Origin: Butyricicoccus pullicaecorum
Lineage (GTDB): Bacteria > Bacillota > Clostridia > Oscillospirales > Butyricicoccaceae
Assembly (NCBI GenBank): GCA_018366035.1
Contig: JAGZIW010000002.1
Coordinates: 186,001 to 250,000 of the forward strand
Direction: 5' to 3'
Length of the DNA stretch: 64,000 bases
Below the pieces are notes generated by a model. The model was not told where the DNA came from and ran no database searches. It saw only the letters and a list, made by a program, of their open reading frames with translations. This document shows positions 43,133-50,360 of the stretch, one piece after another. The translations under genes and the position numbers were made by a program. The first letter of the stretch is position 1, and every line of letters begins with the position of its first letter.

Positions 43133-43587
43133 TTATCTGTGATACTCCCAAATATCAATCAAATAATTTCCCTCATCGCGTGAATCTGCACAGACCTCTA
43201 AAATACAGCTATAATCAGTTTGTGCAAGCAAAATACCGAGATCCCCGCTTGTCTCCCACAAGGATTCAACCGCAAATTCTGCATCTAAAACACGGATTTT
43301 GACCCATACTCTATTGTATAAAAAATACTCTTTCTGCGCTATAATTTCATATTTTGGAAGATCCAAGCGTAAATTTCAGGCTTTGCAGATGAAAATGGCA
43401 GTTTGCTATATGGCATACTGCCATTTTCTATCCGATAGGTTGGGAGATAGGTTTCATACATGGTACATAGCTCCACATTTTCACCCTTATCATAAATCTC
43501 CAAAACCTCTATCCCAGACAGTTTTTTTGAACCAATTGTTTAAGTAGAGCCTTTGCCGCTTCTCTGCAATCTACTTTTGTCTGTCAT
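43133..43587 (-). pseudogene. Frameshifted unknown gene (~150 codons)
   Basis: Three reading frames carry consecutive pieces of one protein. From an ATG at 43587 (GGGGAAAAG upstream), MTDK passes to VDCREAAKALLKQLVQ, then to SGIEVLEIYDKGENVELC...PEIYAWIFQ, then to KYEIIAQKEYFLYNRVWVK...LIDIWEYHR, ending at 43133. The frame changes fall at A4, A7 and A4 tracts, each fixable by one base. The C-terminal 77 codons are open from a TTG at 43366 but have no ribosome binding site. I do not recognise the family. It converges on the pseudouridine synthase gene, 6 bases away. Alternative: homopolymer errors in the assembly of an intact gene. Confidence 0.65.
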
Positions 43588-43662
43588 CTTTTCCCCAATC
43601 ATTTTCTCTCATCGTTTATTGCCACAGCTAGCAGAACCTTGAATATATAAAATATTTTTGAT

Positions 43663-43697
43663 AAAAAAACACTCTGCACAGTTTGTACAGAGTGTTT
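43663..43697 (-). terminator. Terminator of the tRNA operon
   Basis: On the minus strand, AAACACTCTG / CAGAGTGTTT (10-bp perfect stem) followed by a run of seven T residues. It lies 5 bases after tRNA-Cys. Confidence 0.92.
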
Positions 43698-43701
43698 ATG
43701 G

Positions 43702-43772
43702 AGGTACCACCCAGATTTGAACTGGGGATCAGGGAGTTGCAGTCCCACGCCTTACCACTTGGCTATGGTACC
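43702..43772 (-). tRNA. tRNA-Cys (GCA)
   Basis: A 71-nt cloverleaf with the GGTACCA/TGGTACC acceptor stem, anticodon loop CTGCAAC reading GCA, T-loop GTTCAAATC and discriminator U, as expected for Cys. CCA is not encoded. Last of five tRNAs. Confidence 0.96.
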
Positions 43773-43778
43773 ATATGG

Positions 43779-43851
43779 AGCGGATGACGAGGCTCGAACT
43801 CGCTACCTCCACCTTGGCAAGGTGGCGCTCTACCAGATGAGCTACATCCGC
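43779..43851 (-). tRNA. tRNA-Gly (GCC)
   Basis: GCGGATG/CATCCGC acceptor stem, anticodon arm CCACC-TTGCCAA-GGTGG giving GCC, T-loop GTTCGAGCC, discriminator U. It is 6 bases upstream of tRNA-Cys. Confidence 0.97.
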
Positions 43852-43887
43852 ATATAGAATTTTTCTTATTGAGAGAAAAAGAATTGG

Positions 43888-43960
43888 TGCCTCCGGGCGG
43901 AATCGAACCACCGACACGGGGATTTTCAGTCCCCTGCTCTACCGACTGAGCTACAGAGGC
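43888..43960 (-). tRNA. tRNA-Phe (GAA)
   Basis: GCCTCTG/CGGAGGC acceptor stem, anticodon arm GGGGA-CTGAAAA-TCCCC giving GAA, T-loop GTTCGATTC, discriminator A. Confidence 0.97.
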
Positions 43961-44081
43961 ATACTTGGTGACCCAAGCAAGGCTCTCCCACGGTCTAACA
44001 ATATGCCACAGGCATATTTTCTTACGGTGTAACCACCGCTGACCTGTTCTTTCCCCTTTCCAAGTGTGGAAAGAGATTTGG

Positions 44082-44155
44082 CGACCCGGATGGGGCTCGA
44101 ACCCACGACCTCTAGCGTGACAGGCTAGCGCTCTAACCAACTGAGCTACCGGGCC
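44082..44155 (-). tRNA. tRNA-Asp (GTC)
   Basis: GGCCCGG/CCGGGTC acceptor stem, anticodon arm CTAGC-CTGTCAC-GCTAG giving GTC, T-loop GTTCGAGCC, discriminator G as usual for Asp. It is separated from tRNA-Phe by a 121-base spacer that contains an 8-bp stem-loop at 44000-44018. Confidence 0.97.
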
Positions 44156-44161
44156 AGATGG

Positions 44162-44234
44162 TGGAAGTTACAGGGCTCGAACCTGTGACCCTCTGCTTGT
44201 AAGGCAGATGCTCTCCCAGCTGAGCTAAACTTCC
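44162..44234 (-). tRNA. tRNA-Val (TAC)
   Basis: GGAAGTT/AACTTCC acceptor stem, anticodon arm TCTGC-CTTACAA-GCAGA giving TAC, T-loop GTTCGAGCC, discriminator A. First tRNA of the operon, about 15 bases after the expected transcription start. Confidence 0.97.
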
Positions 44235-44238
44235 AAGT

Positions 44239-44280
44239 CATCAGCGACGATATTTATTATACGCAATATCGCCGCTGATG
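44239..44280 (-). repeat. Inverted repeat spanning the tRNA operon promoter
   Basis: CATCAGCGACGATATT (44239-44254) and AATATCGCCGCTGATG (44265-44280) are 16-bp inverted arms with one mismatch. They flank the -10 box and include the spacer and part of the -35 box. There is no T run, so it is not an intrinsic terminator. Confidence 0.8.
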
Positions 44281-44284
44281 TCAA
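44256..44284 (-). promoter_or_regulatory. Promoter of the tRNA operon
   Basis: Consensus TTGACA (44279-44284), a 17-bp spacer and TATAAT (44256-44261) on the minus strand, as expected for a stable-RNA promoter. Confidence 0.93.
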
Positions 44285-44308
44285 CACCTTTTTTCCATTT
44301 TTTTATTT

Positions 44309-45190
44309 TTATTTTTTGGACGCGGTTTGTGCAAGTGCACGCAGCTCATCTGGTGCGAACGTGTATACATGGTCACAGAACTGACACGTGATTTCTGTCG
44401 GTTTTTCCTCATCTGCCATATCGTTTAACTCCTGAACCCCCAAGCTCACAAGTGCACGTGTTACCTTTCCCTCGCTGCAGTTGCAGCGATAACCGACCGG
44501 CGATTCTTCAAGGAACTGTACCTCAAATCCATCGAGGACAGCTCGCACAATATCCTCAAGCGACATTCCCTTATCCAGCATCGCAGTCATCGCACCGGCT
44601 GCCGCAATGTTTTGCTCCAGACGGTCAATATCCGCCTCCTTCGCCCCGGGCATGAGCTGCACCAAATAACCGCCCGCCTGTCGCACACTTTGATCTGTGT
44701 TGACGAGCACTCCCAGTGCACAAGCTGACGGGATCTGCTCACTCTCCACAAAATAGCGTGTGATATCCTCCGCGATCTCGCCATTGACCAACTCAACCGT
44801 ACCTGTTACCGGATCCTTGAGCCCAATATCCTTAATGACCATCAGGTGTCCATATCCAACACCAGCGCCGACATTCAGCTTTCCATCTGGGCGAAGGGGC
44901 AAATCAAGTGCCGGATTCTGTAAGTAACCACGTGCATACCCCTCACTGTCTGCAACACACACAATCGTACCCAATGGACCATTGCCGCGCACCTGCACTG
45001 TGACCGACCCATTTTCCACCTTGAGCTGATTGCCCATAATCGATGTGATCGTCAGAGTACGTCCCAAGGCAGCCGTTGCCAGCGGCAAGGTTCTGTGAAT
45101 ATTACGCGCCTTTTCCACCATTTCTGTGGTCTGTACTGCCGCAATTTGAATCGCCGCGTCTGCGGTGATTGCACGAATCATTCTATCCAT
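44309..45190 (-). CDS. hslO: Redox-regulated chaperone Hsp33 (HslO)
   Basis: A 293-residue holdase chaperone activated by oxidation. The C-terminal zinc/redox switch has all four cysteines: YRCNCSEG near residue 236 (CxC) and CQFCDH near 270 (CxxC). N-terminal domain features include RNIHRTLPLATAALGRTL near 28 and GNGPLGTIVCVADSEG near 70. Length is normal. It lies 6 bases after the methyltransferase gene in yerC-methyltransferase-hslO and just before the tRNA promoter. Confidence 0.97.
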   Translation of the reverse strand: MDRMIRAITADAAIQIAAVQTTEMVEKARNIHRTLPLATAALGRTLTITSIMGNQLKVENGSVTVQVRGNGPLGTIVCVADSEGYARGYLQNPALDLPLRPDGKLNVGAGVGYGHLMVIKDIGLKDPVTGTVELVNGEIAEDITRYFVESEQIPSACALGVLVNTDQSVRQAGGYLVQLMPGAKEADIDRLEQNIAAAGAMTAMLDKGMSLEDIVRAVLDGFEVQFLEESPVGYRCNCSEGKVTRALVSLGVQELNDMADEEKPTEITCQFCDHVYTFAPDELRALAQTASKK

Positions 45191-45196
45191 ACTGAC

Positions 45197-45940
45197 TTAT
45201 TTCCTCTTTCTTGCAATAATAAAAATACGATCCTCACTGCCATTCACTTGTCCAAACGATAACTCCGGATGCTGTTCTATGCGGTCAAAGCCACACACTT
45301 CCAGCAGCATACACAGTTCGCTCGGAGGATAGTATCTCTCCAAATGGCTTTCTTCCATGCGCTCCCAGCGATTTTTTTGCCCCAAACGTTCAAAAATATC
45401 GAAATCATAAGTACAGATTGTGCCATCAAATGCGGCCTGCCAAATGCAGTAGACATCTTCGTCCTCTCGAACATAGCACTGATCGTGCATGGCCTCAAAC
45501 TTCTTCTTCGTATTGATATCAAAAACGAATACGCCATCTGGCTCCAAAAACAGCGAGACTCTGCGAAACGCCTCCCGCAAAACATCAGGGTCTGTTACAT
45601 AGTTTACACTATCCAGACAACACAAAACGGCCTGTATGGTTCCATACAGGTCAAGTTCTTCCATACGCTGGTGCAAAAACACAGGGCGCGGGTCACAATC
45701 AATTGTATTATTCATTGCCTGCATGAGCATTTCGTCGGACGCGTCCACACCAATCATCTCATACCCGCGCCTTGCCATCTCACCTGAGAGCGAACCTGTT
45801 CCGCACGCCAAATCCAGAACGAGCTCCGGACGAAATCCACACCGCGCAAAAACCTGCTCAAAATAATCCGCCCACCGACTGTATCCTACATCATCTGTAA
45901 AGCGGTCATAATAGCTGGATAAAAAACGATAACTCTCCAT
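45197..45940 (-). CDS. Class I SAM-dependent methyltransferase
   Basis: A 247-residue cytoplasmic methyltransferase. LVLDLACGTGSLSGEMARRGYEMIGVDASDEML (residues ~37-70) gives SAM motifs I and II. VLCCLDSVNYVTDPDVLREAFRRVSLFLEPDGVFVFDINT near 105-145 is the post-motif region of the Methyltransf_11/25 group. The substrate is unknown. It abuts yerC directly and is 6 bases before hslO. Confidence 0.88.
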   Translation of the reverse strand: MESYRFLSSYYDRFTDDVGYSRWADYFEQVFARCGFRPELVLDLACGTGSLSGEMARRGYEMIGVDASDEMLMQAMNNTIDCDPRPVFLHQRMEELDLYGTIQAVLCCLDSVNYVTDPDVLREAFRRVSLFLEPDGVFVFDINTKKKFEAMHDQCYVREDEDVYCIWQAAFDGTICTYDFDIFERLGQKNRWERMEESHLERYYPPSELCMLLEVCGFDRIEQHPELSFGQVNGSEDRIFIIARKRK

Positions 45941-46234
45941 TTACGCCTTTTCCTTTGTGCGGTCAAGTACCATACGATATCCATCTGTTCCATAAATCAG
46001 ACATTTATTCACACGGCTGATGGTTGCTGTGCTTGCACCGGTCTCTTTGACGATATCACTGTAAATCTGACCGTCATCGAGCATTTTGGCAACTTGGAAA
46101 CGCTGCGCCATTGCGCGCAGTTCTGTAATGGTACACAAATCCTCAAAAAAATTATAACACTCTTCCACCGAGGTGAGAGACAAAATTCCCTCAAACAGCT
46201 CGTCCATATGAGCATCCTTCAGTTTGCTGTTCAT
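45941..46234 (-). CDS. TrpR-like YerC/YecD family regulator
   Basis: A 97-residue helix-turn-helix protein of the TrpR superfamily (YerC/YecD). LTSVEECYNFFEDLCTITELRAMAQRFQVAKML and IVKETGASTATISRVNKCLIYGTDGYRMVL match the family, the latter being the recognition helix. The ATG at 46234 follows GGAGGTTATGTG. The ligand and target genes are unknown; it is not known to bind tryptophan. A perfect palindrome overlaps its own promoter (46278-46294), suggesting autoregulation. Confidence 0.92.
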   Translation of the reverse strand: MNSKLKDAHMDELFEGILSLTSVEECYNFFEDLCTITELRAMAQRFQVAKMLDDGQIYSDIVKETGASTATISRVNKCLIYGTDGYRMVLDRTKEKA

Positions 46235-46266
46235 CACATAACCTCCATAGGTTAAATTTCAAATTT

Positions 46267-46295
46267 ATCCTAACATATTACTTTATGAAAGTAAA
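46267..46295 (-). promoter_or_regulatory. Putative promoter and palindromic operator of yerC
   Basis: TTTACT (46290-46295), a 17-bp spacer and TAGGAT (46267-46272) on the minus strand. A perfect palindrome TTACTTT-CAT-AAAGTAA (46278-46294) covers the -35 box and spacer, a typical operator place. Confidence 0.5.
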
Positions 46296-46381
46296 GAGTT
46301 CCAGTGTAAAATTCGCAAATAGTTCATAAGTTTTTCACAATCTATCAGAAAAATTCCGGCATACTTTTGGGCATACCGCTG

Positions 46382-46559
46382 TCAATTTGATGATTCATCT
46401 GAGGCTTTCGTTTGTATCATGACTGCGGATTCCAGCTCCTGTGCAGGTGCAAAATCCCCTCTATCCCCTTTTGCATCTACAAAGCCAGAAAACGGATCTG
46501 TATGTGTGTGATACGTCCCTTTTTGTGTCAATACATCAAATTTTCAGATTAACTGCCAT
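46382..46559 (-). pseudogene. Small ORF, possibly frameshifted (58 codons)
   Basis: The frame 46531-46382 encodes VLTQKGTYHTHTDPFSG... to KASDESSN, acidic and protein-like. Its only starts are TTG codons without a ribosome binding site. One A deleted in the AAAA tract upstream would join it to an ATG at 46559 (MAVNLK), giving 58 residues. The present frame from that ATG stops after seven codons. It follows the terminator of the EF-Tu-like gene. I do not recognise it; it may be a remnant or an assembly error. Confidence 0.4.
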
Positions 46560-46566
46560 ACAATAT

Positions 46567-46602
46567 AAAGCGGTGCTGGCTGTCCGCCTGCACCGCTTTT
46601 TC
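46567..46602. terminator. Terminator after the EF-Tu-like gene
   Basis: AAAGCGGTGC / GCACCGCTTT hairpin, 10-bp perfect stem with a 13-nt loop. The T run is stronger on the + strand; on the minus strand it is TTTATATT. Confidence 0.75.
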
Positions 46603-46641
46603 TCTGCATCTGCGCGTCATTTACACGCTATCACATTGGGA

Positions 46642-47040
46642 TTACTTTTGTTCTTTACTTGTAAACACAATGCCGCCCGGCTTAAAGAATTTTGCATCAC
46701 GCTCTGCAATCACCAGTGCACAACGTCCACCCATTGCACCATCACGGGACGCAGACTGTACAGTCTCCATGGTTTTGGTCTTTTCATTTGGAACCTGTAT
46801 ATTGCTTACAAAGCACGCAAAGAACTCTGCCGGCTCTTTCTTAGGGCCAATCTCACCATAGGACACGATTGCCCCGGGTGCAATCTTTCCTTGGAAAATC
46901 TGACCTGCCAAAATGGTACTCTTGTCATAAGAGTAAACTTCATCTACACCAAATACAAAATCCAATTTTTTCGGGATTCTCAGTTCAAACACAGGACGTT
47001 TGCCCTGATCAAGTTCTTTATCATTTCTATTATCTGCCAT
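46642..47040 (-). CDS. Orphan EF-Tu domain II-like beta-barrel protein
   Basis: A 132-residue protein with no GTPase domain. From residue ~18 the sequence follows the translation-factor beta-barrel (EF-Tu domain II) pattern: FELRIPKKLDFVFGVDEVYSYDKSTILAGQIFQGKIAPGAIVSYGE, then VSNIQVPNEK and finally GAMGGRCALVIAERDAKFFKPGGIVFTS, which parallels GDNVGLLLRGIKREDIERGMVLA of EF-Tu. The ATG at 47040 follows AAAGGAG; the longer ORF lies in gatB. It is 58 bases after gatB, making it the last gene of ligA-gatCAB. A role in aminoacyl-tRNA or ribosome interaction is possible by analogy only. Confidence 0.75.
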   Translation of the reverse strand: MADNRNDKELDQGKRPVFELRIPKKLDFVFGVDEVYSYDKSTILAGQIFQGKIAPGAIVSYGEIGPKKEPAEFFACFVSNIQVPNEKTKTMETVQSASRDGAMGGRCALVIAERDAKFFKPGGIVFTSKEQK

Positions 47041-47098
47041 GATAGAAACTCCTTTCTCTGGCTGCAGCACCCATTTATGCCGCACGGATTTCCGGCAC

Positions 47099-48529
47099 TT
47101 AAAGCTTCGCAAGCTCCTCTGCCAGCAGCTTATTGATGATTTGGGGATTTCCCTGACCACGCGAAGCCTTCATACACTGACCCACAAGGAATCCAGTCAC
47201 ATTCTTGCCAGCCTTAAAGTCAGCAACCGCCTTTTCATTCTTTGCAAGCACATCTTGTACAATGGAAAGAATCGCGCCCTCGTCAGACACCTGCTTCAGT
47301 CCCAAACGCTCTACAATCTGCCCAGCTGTCTCATCTGTCTCAAACAGCTGCGGCAGAACCTTCTTGCCTGCGGCACCCGAAATAGTGCCCTGATCGATAA
47401 GCTGAATAAGATCCACCAACTTATCTGCGGTCAGCTTGGTTTCTTCCAGTGCCACGTCCTTGTCATTGAGATATTTGGAAATATCCGAAAGAATCCAGTT
47501 TGCCGCCGCTTTCGGCTTTACCTTTCCAGAAGCGGCAGCGGCATCGAGCATGCTCGCCTTTGCAAAGGAATCCATCAGCTGACGCGCCTCCATAGCGGTC
47601 ATACCATACTCGTTCAGATAGCGCTCATAACGAGAAATCGGAAGCTCTGGAATTTCGCTTTCAATCTTCTGCATCCATGCATCGTCAATTTCAACTGCAA
47701 TCAAGTCCGGATCTGGGAAATAACGATAATCCTGCGCATCTTCCTTGGTACGCATCACCGTATTTTTGAGTTTTACATCGTCCCAACGGCGAGTCTCCTG
47801 CTGAATGGTGCCACCATGCTCCACAACATCAATCTGCCGTGCAATTTCATAATCAATCGCACGAACTGCACCGGAGAAGGTGTTGACATTCTTCATCTCT
47901 ACACGGGTTCCAAGTTCTGTGCTTCCCTCCGGACGAATGGATACATTGATATCACAGCGAATGGAGCCCTCCTCCATCTTACAGTCACAGATATCCAGAT
48001 AAGACAGTGTTGTCTTAATCATCTCCAAAAATTCCTTTGCCTCGGCAGAGGAATGTAGATCTGGACGTGTGACCATCTCAATCAGCGGCACACCACAGCG
48101 ATTAAAGTCAACCACTGTACCATCAATCTCATCATGGAGCAGCTTGCCCGCATCTTCCTCAAAGTGAATTCGCTCCAGACGGCATGATTTCTTCTCTCCG
48201 TCTACATAGAAAAACACTTCACCGTTTTCACAAATCGGTACATCAAACTGTGAAATCTGATATGCTTTTGGAAGATCAGGATAAAAATAATTTTTACGGT
48301 CTGACTTGCACAGACGATTGATGGTGCAGCCTGTTGCAAGTCCCATTTTTGCTGCATAGTGTACCACCTCACGGTTCAATACCGGAAGCGCGCCCGGCAT
48401 ACCTGTACAAACCGGACAAGTGTGTGTATTGATTGGCGCACCGAACCCAGCCCCGCACGCACAAAAAATCTTGCTCTTGGTGGACAGCTCTGCGTGCACC
48501 TCAAGACCGATGACAGCTTCGTATTTCAT
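47099..48529 (-). CDS. gatB: Asp-tRNA(Asn)/Glu-tRNA(Gln) amidotransferase subunit B
   Basis: A 476-residue subunit that phosphorylates and amidates the mischarged tRNA-bound Glu or Asp. YEAVIGLEVHAELSTKSKIFC at the N-terminus, the zinc-site CACGAGF...CPVCTGMPGALPVLN, DYNRCGVPLIEMVT-like DFNRCGVPLIEMVTRPD near 137 and the C-terminal YqeY-type tRNA-binding tail (VADFKAGKNVTGFLVGQCMKASRGQGNP) are present. Part of gatC-gatA-gatB, 20 bases after gatA. Confidence 0.98.
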   Translation of the reverse strand: MKYEAVIGLEVHAELSTKSKIFCACGAGFGAPINTHTCPVCTGMPGALPVLNREVVHYAAKMGLATGCTINRLCKSDRKNYFYPDLPKAYQISQFDVPICENGEVFFYVDGEKKSCRLERIHFEEDAGKLLHDEIDGTVVDFNRCGVPLIEMVTRPDLHSSAEAKEFLEMIKTTLSYLDICDCKMEEGSIRCDINVSIRPEGSTELGTRVEMKNVNTFSGAVRAIDYEIARQIDVVEHGGTIQQETRRWDDVKLKNTVMRTKEDAQDYRYFPDPDLIAVEIDDAWMQKIESEIPELPISRYERYLNEYGMTAMEARQLMDSFAKASMLDAAAASGKVKPKAAANWILSDISKYLNDKDVALEETKLTADKLVDLIQLIDQGTISGAAGKKVLPQLFETDETAGQIVERLGLKQVSDEGAILSIVQDVLAKNEKAVADFKAGKNVTGFLVGQCMKASRGQGNPQIINKLLAEELAKL

Positions 48530-48549
48530 TCTGATGTCGCTCCTCTCTT

Positions 48550-50019
48550 TTACAGTGCCGCAATGATATTTTTCAGTCCAGAAGCCTGTTCAAAGGCAAG
48601 ACCGGCATTGAGCAGCGTCTGCTCACCGAACGGACGACCGATTAACTGCATACCAATCGGCATCTTACTGCTGTCAAAGCCGCAAGGCTGAACCAACCCG
48701 GGCAGACCTGCAATATTGATGCTGACCGTACAGATGTCTCCTGCATACATTTCAAGCGGATCTGTCGTTTTTGCACCAATTTCATACGCGGTTGTTGGTG
48801 CAACTGGTGTCAAAATCACGTCACACTTGTCAAACGCATTTGCAAATTCTTCCTTGATCTTGCGCTGTGCAGCACGCGCCTTCTTATAGTATGCGTCATA
48901 ATAGCCAGAAGACAGCACATAGGTTCCCAGCATGATACGGCGCTGTACTTCCTCACCGAATCCCTCAGAGCGCGACTTCACATAGAGATCGATCAAATCA
49001 TCACCCGCATTCGGGGTGCGATATCCATACTTGATACCGTCAAAACGCGCAAGGTTCGAGGACGCTTCCGCGGAGGACAGAATATAATAAATCGGCAGTG
49101 CATAATCCGCGAGCGGCAGAGAAATTTCAAACACCTCTGCACCCATTGCCTTATACTGGTCAGCAGCTGCGAGAACCGCTTTCTTCACTTCCTCAGAAAT
49201 ACCATCACCAAAATATTCCTTGGGCAGACCCACCTTCATGCCCTTCATATCCGGATTCAGGTTTGCACGCACGGAACCGGAAAATGGAGCCTGCACAGAG
49301 GTAGAATCATGTGTCGGATCATATCCTGTAATGGCGTCCAGCAGCATTGCCGTATCCTCCACCGAACGACCAAAAGGACCAATCTGGTCAAGAGAAGATG
49401 CAAAAGCAATCAGACCATAGCGTGAAACCGCACCATAGGTCGGCTTTAATCCCACTACGCCGCAGAAGGACGCCGGCTGACGAATCGAGCCACCGGTATC
49501 CGACCCCAGTGCAAGCGGCACCTCACCGGCAGCAACGACCGCCGCAGAACCGCCAGAGGACCCACCCGGTACACGGGACAAATCATGCGGGTTATGGGTC
49601 AGTTTCATTGCAGAATTCTCGCAGGAGGATCCCATTGCGAACTCGTCCATGTTGACCTTGCCTGTCAGCACTGCATTTTGTCCGAGCAGCTTGTCCACAA
49701 CCGTTGCATTGTATGGTGGATTAAAATTTTGCAGCATCTTAGATGCACAAGTTGTCAACGTCCCCTTGGTGCAGATATTATCCTTAATTGCAACCGGAAT
49801 GCCCGCCAGTGCAGACAGGCTCTCACCTGCTGTGCGCTTTGCATCAACCGCCTCCGCCTGTGCCAGTGCGGTCTCCTCGGTCACAGTGATGTATGCACCC
49901 ACCTTTTCATCTACGGCCTCAGTACGCGCCAAAACATCTTTTGTCAGCTCAACTGCGCTGATTTCCTTCTTTGCAAGCAGCTCAGAAAGCTCAGATGCTG
50001 TTTTCTTAAACAATTCCAT
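48550..50019 (-). CDS. gatA: Asp-tRNA(Asn)/Glu-tRNA(Gln) amidotransferase subunit A
   Basis: A 489-residue amidase that frees ammonia from glutamine. The catalytic Ser-cisSer-Lys triad lies in GIPVAIKDNICTKG (Lys near residue 77) and RVPGGSSGGSAAVVAAGEVPLALGSDTGGSIRQPASFCG (serines near 150-175). The start is the ATG at 50019, 7 bases after AGAGGTG; a GTG 9 bases further upstream is the alternative. Coupled between gatC and gatB. Confidence 0.98.
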   Translation of the reverse strand: MELFKKTASELSELLAKKEISAVELTKDVLARTEAVDEKVGAYITVTEETALAQAEAVDAKRTAGESLSALAGIPVAIKDNICTKGTLTTCASKMLQNFNPPYNATVVDKLLGQNAVLTGKVNMDEFAMGSSCENSAMKLTHNPHDLSRVPGGSSGGSAAVVAAGEVPLALGSDTGGSIRQPASFCGVVGLKPTYGAVSRYGLIAFASSLDQIGPFGRSVEDTAMLLDAITGYDPTHDSTSVQAPFSGSVRANLNPDMKGMKVGLPKEYFGDGISEEVKKAVLAAADQYKAMGAEVFEISLPLADYALPIYYILSSAEASSNLARFDGIKYGYRTPNAGDDLIDLYVKSRSEGFGEEVQRRIMLGTYVLSSGYYDAYYKKARAAQRKIKEEFANAFDKCDVILTPVAPTTAYEIGAKTTDPLEMYAGDICTVSINIAGLPGLVQPCGFDSSKMPIGMQLIGRPFGEQTLLNAGLAFEQASGLKNIIAAL

Positions 50020-50031
50020 GCTGTCCACCTC

Positions 50032-50319
50032 TTATTCCACAACTCTTGGTACGGCTACGCCACCCGCCTGAAAATCAGGCGCATTTGGTTCAATCAACTC
50101 TTCAGGCGTATATTCCTGTACCACCACGTCCTCGCGCAGTGCATTCTTGCGCTCAGTATTGATAACATCAGTGATATCACCCAAATCGAGCTGCTGTAAC
50201 TTGTCCACCATACCTACGATATTCTGCATATCGTCAGCCAAACGGTCAAAATGCTCGCCGCTCATTTCCAGCCGCGCCAACGCGGCAATATGTTCCATTT
50301 CCTGTCTGGTAATTGCCAT
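50032..50319 (-). CDS. gatC: Asp-tRNA(Asn)/Glu-tRNA(Gln) amidotransferase subunit C
   Basis: A 95-residue subunit that holds GatA and GatB together. MAITRQEMEHIAALARLEMSGE at the N-terminus and LREDVVVQEYTPEELIEPNAPDFQAGGVAVPRVVE at the C-terminus are the family signatures. 41 bases after ligA and 12 before gatA. Confidence 0.97.
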   Translation of the reverse strand: MAITRQEMEHIAALARLEMSGEHFDRLADDMQNIVGMVDKLQQLDLGDITDVINTERKNALREDVVVQEYTPEELIEPNAPDFQAGGVAVPRVVE

Positions 50320-50360
50320 GACTTGTTGTCCTCCTGTATTTGAAATCCATATTAAGATTT

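Noticed and set aside
43388..43425. AAAATGGCAGT / ACTGCCATTTT hairpin as terminator of the pseudouridine synthase
   Set aside because: It lies inside the coding frame of the pseudogene on the other strand and 260 bases after the stop; possible but not supported.
43763..44140. Minus-strand ORF of 125 codons containing SVAQSVEQGTENPRVGGSIPP
   Set aside because: It is the well-known false translation of tRNA genes; the region is tRNA-Gly, tRNA-Phe and tRNA-Asp.
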